Origin: Garcia nutans
Lineage: Eukaryota > Streptophyta > Magnoliopsida > Malpighiales > Euphorbiaceae
Direction: 5' to 3'
Length of the DNA stretch: 64,000 nucleotides
Assembly (NCBI GenBank): GCA_947685225.1
Contig: CANTUV010000062.1
Coordinates: 14,094,501-14,158,500, forward strand
Position 1 is the stretch's first letter. Every line of letters begins with the position of its first letter. The translations under genes were made by a program, and so were the position numbers. The notes below the pieces were generated by a model that was given only the letters and a program-made list of their open reading frames with translations, was not told the DNA's origin and made no database searches. Shown here in pieces: positions 57,851-64,000 of the stretch.

Positions 57851-59542
57851 CACGCCCATGTCACTGAGCATGTCACAGCTTCTATATTATTATAGTATTG
57901 ACACGTGCAGTGACACGACCATGTCACTGAGCGTGTCATAGCTACTGTGTTGTAGGAGTTTTGGCACGGGAAGGGACCCACCCATGTCTCTGACGTGTCT
58001 TATCTGCTGTAATACAGAGCTTAGGACATGGTCATTGACATGTCCATGTCATTGAGCATGTCAAAGCTTATGTGTTGTGGGTTTAGGGCACAGTCATTGA
58101 CACGCCCGTGTTGTTGAGCGTGTCATGTGTAGAGTTTGCCATAGATAGTTCTTTTCCTTATTTTTCCTTTGTGTATCTTATCCTTATGTTGAGAGGTTTT
58201 GTTTATACCTATAAGTGTATCACTAAGTGATTATTTATAATCACATTTGGTTTAGGCTTTGAAGAGACTTGAGTTACCCCAGTCCAAGTGTTGAGGGATA
58301 TCTTAGAAGAGGAGGTTGAAAGTGGTGTTTGTTACTTTTAGAGGTAAGTACAAACTTTGAAAATGTGTTAAGTTACTTATTACATTGTTGGTGCATGAGT
58401 AATATGCTATGATTTGTATAATGTCACAAATGCATTATATGTAATGTGAACTTTGTGCAAAATATGATAATGACCCAAAATGTATGCAATTTGTTGGGTG
58501 TACATTAAAGATGGTATGTAAAGTCATTGGTAGTGGCTATATTGATATGAGTTAGATATTTGAGGCATTTGTGCCTAGTTTGATCATGAGAAAATGAGTA
58601 AGGATTTGATAATGGAATTATGAAAGAATTGTGTGCTTAGTATGCTATTCAATTTTTAGAGTTTTGTGTTTGGCGGCATGCCTAAGACGTAACAGTCCCT
58701 TGAAGCTGGGTTGGGCTTGGTCCTTGAAGCCTAGTTGGGTTGTTACATGATGTAGCAGACCCTTGAAGCTGAGTTGGGCCTAGTCCTTGAAGCCTAGTTG
58801 GGATGTTACATATGAGATAATCCTCATTGTGATTATGATTTGCCTTCGGGGCTAGACACATGTTGTTATCTTGGACCAAATCAGTAACTCTGGAATTTGA
58901 ATAGCATATTAGATCCTTTTGGATCCATACTTGTGTTTGCTTTTATGTGAATTATGAATTGTGGAACAATTGAGCAATATATTAAGATATAATGTTATAA
59001 GATATAATATCCTTATGTGTTGTGCATGGCATTGCATTTGAACTATATTGTTATCAAAGTTTGTATCACTAAGCTTTTGGCTTAGCACGATTGTGATTCA
59101 TGGCGCAGGTGACAGGGTAGATCCGATTAAGCCGGGGAGTTCATCTAGACCTAGTCGAGTCTAGGCTTGAGACCTTGAGTGCAGAGTTAATTATTGGACA
59201 TCAAGATCAGAGGCAAACTGCCAGCATGTATATATTTTATATTTTTGTACATATTGATTTCATGTATATTATGTTATATTTTGATTTATATATATGTATA
59301 TTCCGCAAACTATAAAAAATATTTTGGATAAACCTTTGGTAATGAAGTTATATATGTGTTTTAGCAAGTAATATTTCATCTATTATTTATATGATATTTG
59401 TTAAATGATTTAACTTTATATAGATTTTATAAGTGAAGATTTGTTTTGTTAAAATAGGTTGTGACATTCTTGTATCATATATTCGTATATTACATATATT
59501 GGGTGTATGTAGTGTACGTATATTGGGTATAAGGATGTTACA
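57851..59542 (+). repeat. Element C, right piece with two minisatellites
   Basis: 57851-58130: degenerate GACACG..CATGTCACTGAGCGTGTCA units, about 70 bp apart, each with GACACG/CGTGTC arms. 58697-58812: a 63-bp unit (CCCTTGAAGCTG...GGTTGTTACATG) present twice. The LTR ends AAGGATGTTACA. Confidence 0.8.
59069..59085. other. Conserved LTR hairpin, copy in C
   Basis: CTAAGC-TTTTG-GCTTAG after GTATCA, the third member of the set in G and F. Confidence 0.6.
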
Positions 59543-59590
59543 AGAATTCCTTTAGATAAATGGTTTTAGGATTAGTCTTTATTTCTCCTC

Positions 59591-59599
59591 TATATAAGG
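59591..59599 (+). promoter_or_regulatory. TATA box before the AT-hook ORF
   Basis: TATATAAGG, 62 bp before ATG 59653, in the 3' region of B and outside any LTR. Confidence 0.5.
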
Positions 59600-59652
59600 G
59601 TAAGTTCTTATCATTCTAATCAATTATTAGCATAACCTTTGAAGAGAAAAAG

Positions 59653-60027
59653 ATGAATAACAATGAGAAATCATTTACTTGGGGTTGGTATGGAGATGGA
59701 ATATGGGATCTTGAAAAACCTTTTGTGAACCCACCTGTAGAAACACTTGAACAACTCATTGTATTCTATGCTTTTAAGCTTGCTTATCTTAATCCTTATG
59801 AATGCACTTTTGATCTTGATGAGATAGTGCAGAGGGAAAAATTAGAGAAAGCATGGGAGAAAGTTGGATCCCAACTTGATTTGGTAATTTTAGATGAGAC
59901 CTCAAGTGAAGATGATGAACCTAAGCCATTACCAACAAAGAGGAAGAGAGGTAGGCCTTCTAATTTGGAAAAGAAGAAAAGGGTAGACCTCCAAAGATCC
60001 CTAAAAAAGTTCAGTTCGATGAAGTAA
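59653..60027 (+). CDS. Small AT-hook protein in the 3' region of B
   Basis: An uninterrupted 124-codon frame in an otherwise broken element. The N-terminal part is aromatic (FTWGWYGDGIWDLEKPF), the middle is helical and acidic (LDEIVQREKLEKAWEKV; ETSSEDDEPKP), and the C-terminus is strongly basic with an AT-hook core, KRKRGRPSNLEKKKR. The start ATG is in an AAAAAGATGA context and a TATA box lies just upstream. AT-hooks bind the minor groove of AT-rich DNA, so chromatin binding is a reasonable inference only. I do not recognise the family, and D has no equivalent between ORF2 and its 3' LTR. It could be a captured host fragment or a lineage-specific extra gene. Confidence 0.55.
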   Translation: MNNNEKSFTWGWYGDGIWDLEKPFVNPPVETLEQLIVFYAFKLAYLNPYECTFDLDEIVQREKLEKAWEKVGSQLDLVILDETSSEDDEPKPLPTKRKRGRPSNLEKKKRVDLQRSLKKFSSMK

Positions 60028-61056
60028 CTATTAAGAAAGAAGAGGGAGAAGCTTAGAAGTTTATAAATAACTCTTATTGTTAGTTTAATTTAAATAATAT
60101 TTATTTTTAGGTTGTCTTTTGTTTAATTTCTTATTTAATTTTGTCTTTTTAATTGTAGTTGATTTAAATTTCAGTTTTTAATAAAATGGAACTTGTTCTA
60201 TTCCTACTTTATGATCTATTAAGTTTTTTATCCCTACTTGTTCTTTACTTGTTATTAAGTGAGTTAATTCTTATTATTTTGGATTTCAACTTGATAATTG
60301 AATTCTTTTAGCTAGATTGAAATAATTTTTGGTTATTTTTTATTTAATGCATGGAATGAATGAGATTGTAATCTTGAGAAAATTTTACAAATTAAGAGCA
60401 CTTACTTTTAAAGAATAAAATAAGTTAAGTTGTTTTGATCATAGTTTCTTTTTGCTCATTGTAATGCAATAGATTTTTGAACTAGCATATATCACTCAGG
60501 AACTAAATTATTTAATTATATGGGATATGATATAAGAATTATGCTTATTTAATATAGTTATTATATTAAAATTTTTGAGAGATGGAGTGTAAAACTCACT
60601 CGTTCAAGATTATTAAGGTGGAATGGAGCATAAAATGCATCCACCATACATATATATATAAATAATAATAATAACAACAACAATGGGATGGAGCATAAAA
60701 TGCACACATTGAATATATATAATAATAATGCTAAATTTTTAGTTCTTATTGATCCCAAATTGTTGTGAAAAATTATCTTCTTAGTAATGCTTGCTATGTT
60801 CTTGAATTAATGAGTTATGGCGAATTTCTTATAACTATGATTTGTTATAAAAAGTTTTTGTTAATTACACATCAATATAAGTGCACTTAGTGCGTGAAAT
60901 TAATTGAGGTTATGATTCTTTGAAGTTTAGTGTTTTAAGTTAAGAATAAGTGATTATTATTTTTCTTTAGTTGATTGAGTTTGATTAATTGTTGGAGTTC
61001 GAATTAATAATGTTAATTTGCTTGAGGACAAGCAAAAGTTCAAGTGTAGGAGAATT
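60028..61056 (+). other. 3' noncoding region and polypurine tract of B
   Basis: AT-rich. A simple repeat AATAATAATAATAACAACAACA is at about 60660-60682, and a GGATGGAGCATAAAATGCA-type segment occurs twice (about 60620 and 60692). AGTTCAAGTGTAGGAGAATT at 61037-61056, preceded by GAGGACAAGC, is the PPT directly before the 3' LTR. No gene seen. Confidence 0.65.
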
Positions 61057-62642
61057 TGATAAGTGAAATTTTAGCTTATATTTTATATTAGATTTAGCAT
61101 GTAAATTGATTTAAATTAATCTATTCTAAGCTTATTTATATGTTTTTATTTCATTATTTCTGAATTAAGCTTAGTTTAAATTAATTTCTTATAATTGTGT
61201 ATAAGCTGGAATTTTTGGCATAATTGAACCTTCAGAGCTTCAAGAGTAATTTTTGTTGTTGTAAATTGCAAAATTTGGAAAAGTAGTCTTCATAAAGTTG
61301 ATATAGAACATCTCAATCTTTCCAAAGAGGTCTAGTTTGTTAAATTATGAGTTTGTTTGGGCCTCCAACTAAAAGTTCAAAATTGGGCTTTAAATTCTGA
61401 AGCAGAAGTCCAGTCCGTACCAATAACAGTAAATGGGCCATAACTAGCGAATCTAGAGTCCGAATGAGGTGATTCAAAAACATAAAACTATCTACTCTTC
61501 TGGGCTACAATTTTTCAGAAAGATTCAATTGGAGATAATGAAGATATCTGATATAAAATTGAGTTTGAAGTTTGAATTCAATTTTGAAAGAGAAGCTAAG
61601 TAGGAGTAGGAGTCTGATTGGAAGGAGCTAATTTTGGCTCCTGAAGGGGAATGTGAACAATAACGTGGAAAGCAACCATAACCAATTCTTCTACTACATT
61701 TTTCATTTCTTCAAGGGGACATTAGTTTTTGACCATTGGAGATCAAAGTAGGAAGAAAAATTGGGATTGAGGACAAATTCAACTTCTCTACAAGAACATT
61801 CATCAATCTAGTTTTAATTTTCTATTTTTAGTTTATGTTTTAGTTCATGTCTTTGTTTTGTTATTGATTTGAATATTATAATTATGAATTACATGTCTTT
61901 CTTAATTTCTATGTTTATTATATTTAATTTAGTCGTGAGCAACTATTCTCTTTTGTGGGATTAGGTGGATTTGGATGTTTGAACTATGGGTTTAATTATA
62001 ATCTATTAATATACATAGATTGATTTTATTTTATCCTTGATTTGATGATTTTGGTTTAATTGATTAGCAATTGTTTGGCCACCAATTGTTAAATTTAAAT
62101 AATCATATAAAATGCAAAAGTTAAATGTGATTTTTGATGTGGAATCATCAACCTTGAGTGATTAAGTTTAGAGATAAATTAATTGCTTAAGGATCTAAAA
62201 TTAATATCTTAATTAAATTGAATTGGACTTTGATTATTTTACATGAGAATAGTAATTTAATCATTCCCAATTATATTTCCCTTGCTTGAGAGAGAAGTGG
62301 GTGAATTGAGTGATATTGGATATCTAGGATTTAAGAATTAGAATTTAATGCTTCATCAATTAGAACTATAGTAAAAACTCCATTGAAACTTAATCCTACT
62401 CCTTTACCATTGATTATTTAAACATTTAGTTTAGAGTAATTAATTAAGCTAAACTTAAAATCAATAGGATAAATTTAATTGTTGCAAATTTAGAATTTTC
62501 AGACAATAGTTACATTGAATTTAGGTTAATCAAATACACCTTCCCTGTGGATACGACACTCACTCTACCACTTTACTATGAGAAACGATACCGTGTACTT
62601 GCGGTATAGTCATAGTAGTACACATTCACCCATTCCATAACA
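61057..62642 (+). repeat. 3' LTR of B
   Basis: TGATAAGTGAA...CCATTCCATAACA, 1586 bp, aligned to 21912-23499. Divergence is clearly larger than between the LTRs of D. Confidence 0.9.
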
Positions 62643-64000
62643 GGTATGGGAAGTTAGGCACATATGGAAATAACTTAGATGAGAATCCTTATTATTTGCA
62701 TATGCCCGATTCAAAGAATCAACCTCCTACATGATTCATGTATTAGTAAGGATTATTCAGAATATCAAACGAGGATCAACATAAATATATAATAAATAGC
62801 AAATGAAATAAACATATGCATATCATGATACACATGATGCACGAATGTAAAAAAATTCTTATGAGCACCCATCGAGGTGGAAAACATGCTCCTTATAATA
62901 ATGAATCTGCAAAAGAGAAATAATCATATTACATAACTTTATGAATCCTATTCATTATTCTAAAGAGAGAATTACATCATTTCCTATATACAATGAATAT
63001 AGAAGAGAAAGAGTTAGAATGTATGTTGGATGAATGCTTAATGTTTTGGATTGAATAAGCACAATAACAATAAAGAAGCAACATAAGACAAATATGAAAG
63101 AAAGAAATAAAATAAGTCCTAATAATATCAAACTCAATAATTATCGAATTATCGAATTTGAGAATGACCTGCAAGAATAGACAGTCGGATAAAATCAATA
63201 TATACAAAATTAAGTGAAACTATCGAATTTGATATTCTTTAGATTATCGAGTTCGATAATCTCCTCGTGTAGAAACATCCTACAAGATCTGTTAGTTGAA
63301 TAAAATGGGTATTTAGATTATTAAATGCGAATACCGAATTCGATATTCAAGAAATGGCAAGTGCGACAATATTTATAAGGCAGGATCATGAAGAAATTAG
63401 AAGTAGTAGATATATAAGTGTATAAGAGCATTATAATCAAATTTGATAATTAATGAACTAACGAATTCAAGAATACCCTACAGAAAAGGTTAGATGATAA
63501 TAACATAATACATATGTTGAGAGTTGATTCAAAATATCGAATTCGATACTCATCTGTCATTTCTGGCAGAAGTGACCAGTATCTGCATATTTGGCCTATA
63601 CCATGTATATGTGTATATGATAGGATCATAAATAAATCAATAATGGCAAACATATATGTATGGGAACATAATAATTGCTGAACAATAACCTACAGAAAAG
63701 GGTTAGTGGAGGACAACATAGCATATACACTAAGCTTTGAATCAAAGTATCGAATTCGATATTAACATGAATATTGAATTTGATAATCATTTGCCATTTA
63801 TGGAAGAAATGACCTATATCTACAGATTTTAGATAAAAAAAAATGTTTTAAAAGTCATTTTCCAATTCTAGAGTCCCTGTCCTCGGTTGGGAAAAGTTAG
63901 ATATAGTCCATTTAAACTTGTTTCACTGTTAATAGGTCATATGTTTACAGATTTTACTTGGAGTTAGTAGATCTTAGTTCTTGAGTGAAAGTTTTCTGAT
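62643..64000 (-). repeat. 5' LTR of A, right piece (continues beyond the window)
   Basis: Resumes the Tat LTR cut by B: TGGGAAGTTAGGCACATATG, the CCCGATTCAAAGAATCAACC hairpin and an AGCACCCATCGAGGTGGAAAACATG block correspond to segments of E and H in the same order. Further right it carries spaced TATCGAATTCGATA palindromes. No gene. Confidence 0.65.
63221..63762. repeat. Spaced TATCGAATTCGATA palindromes in LTR A
   Basis: Perfect copies at 63535-63548 and 63749-63762; near copies at 63221-63236, 63244-63261 and 63331-63346. Each lies in a degenerate longer unit also containing CCTACAGAAAAGG or CCTACAAGA. Confidence 0.7.

Larger units (their letters stand above)
31574..59542 (+). mobile_element. 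Element C: large LTR in B, TSD AGAAT, split by D and E
   Basis: It starts TGTAATATCCC and ends AAGGATGTTACA. AGAAT stands on both sides (31569-31573 and 59543-59547). Its own sequence lies at 31574-32065, 42267-42702 and 57851-59542, about 2.6 kb, with the same landmarks as G and F. No coding region. Probably a solo LTR; both D and E inserted into it afterwards. Confidence 0.8.
21912..62642 (+). mobile_element. Element B: Athila-like Ty3/gypsy retrotransposon, interrupted by C, D and E
   Basis: Two LTRs (1588 and 1586 bp) flank gag, protease, RT, RNase H, integrase and an env-position ORF on the plus strand. Flanking GCTAT (21907-21911) and GGTAT (62643-62647) are a 4/5 target duplication, and the outer flanks join into one continuous Tat LTR. 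The PBS type, the AAGTGTAGGAGAA tract before the 3' LTR and the ORF behind integrase identify the Athila lineage. The element without inserts is about 12.8 kb. LTRs differ by roughly 5-8 % by eye. Confidence 0.9.
9723..64000 (-). mobile_element. Element A: old minus-strand Tat-type retrotransposon, repeatedly interrupted
   Basis: Right to left it has: 5' LTR (62643-64000 and 21723-21911, split by B), leader, gag (21649-21361 and 19824-18394, split by J), protease, RT, RNase H, archaeal-type RNase H, integrase (split by F), and a decayed opposite-strand gene at 10110-10915. A second RNase H and an opposite-strand gene are marks of the plant Tat lineage. The 3' LTR is not seen and may lie left of the window or be lost. 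All coding parts carry many stops, consistent with A being the oldest layer. Confidence 0.75.

Noticed and set aside
1..64000. Host protein-coding gene, tRNA or rRNA
   Set aside because: All recognisable coding segments belong to retroelements or their accessory genes. I found no tRNA-like cloverleaf or rRNA block by eye, although short tRNAs could escape without a search.

Overview
The window is plant nuclear DNA, most likely a dicot, made almost entirely of nested LTR retrotransposons. AT-rich sequence, Ty3/gypsy polyproteins of plant-only lineages (Athila and Tat), spliceosomal introns and TATA boxes all point to a repeat-rich or pericentromeric region. I see no host gene, rRNA or tRNA.

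Layout, using my own labels. Bases 1-4130 hold the 3' half of a broken plus-strand Ty3/gypsy element (I). Bases 4131-4916 hold an unassigned PPT/LTR-like segment. The outermost unit from about 9.7 kb to the right edge is A, an old minus-strand Tat-type element with gag, protease, RT, RNase H, a second archaeal-type RNase H, integrase and a decayed opposite-strand gene. A carries three LTR-only insertions: G (4917-9722, itself split by Tat LTR H at 7187-9048), F (12137-15027, target duplication CATGT) and J (19825-21360, duplication TAGTTAC). A's right-hand LTR is split by B, an Athila-like element (21912-62642). B is split in its 3' noncoding region by C, a large LTR (31574...59542, duplication AGAAT). 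C received two further insertions: D, a young Athila-like element (32066-42266, duplication ATTTT, two LTRs of 1744 bp), and E, a 15-kb minus-strand Tat element (42703-57850, duplication CACGCTC/CACGCCC).

Every polyprotein is interrupted by stops or frameshifts, and several catalytic residues are replaced, so none looks autonomous. D is the youngest (LTRs differ by about 2 % by eye) but has lost RT, RNase H and the integrase core by an in-frame deletion. Least ordinary are: a spliced Plant-Mobile-Domain gene on the opposite strand of E with its own TATA box; hairpin modules whose arms vary but stay paired, at the junction of that gene with pol; an inverted-repeat array in the U3 of D and again between its coding blocks; and a 124-codon open AT-hook reading frame with its own TATA box in the 3' region of B.

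The genes would cooperate only as retroelement functions: gag particle, protease maturation, RT/RNase H copying primed by tRNA at the PBS, and integrase insertion. The opposite-strand PMD gene and the AT-hook frame are accessory genes of unknown role.
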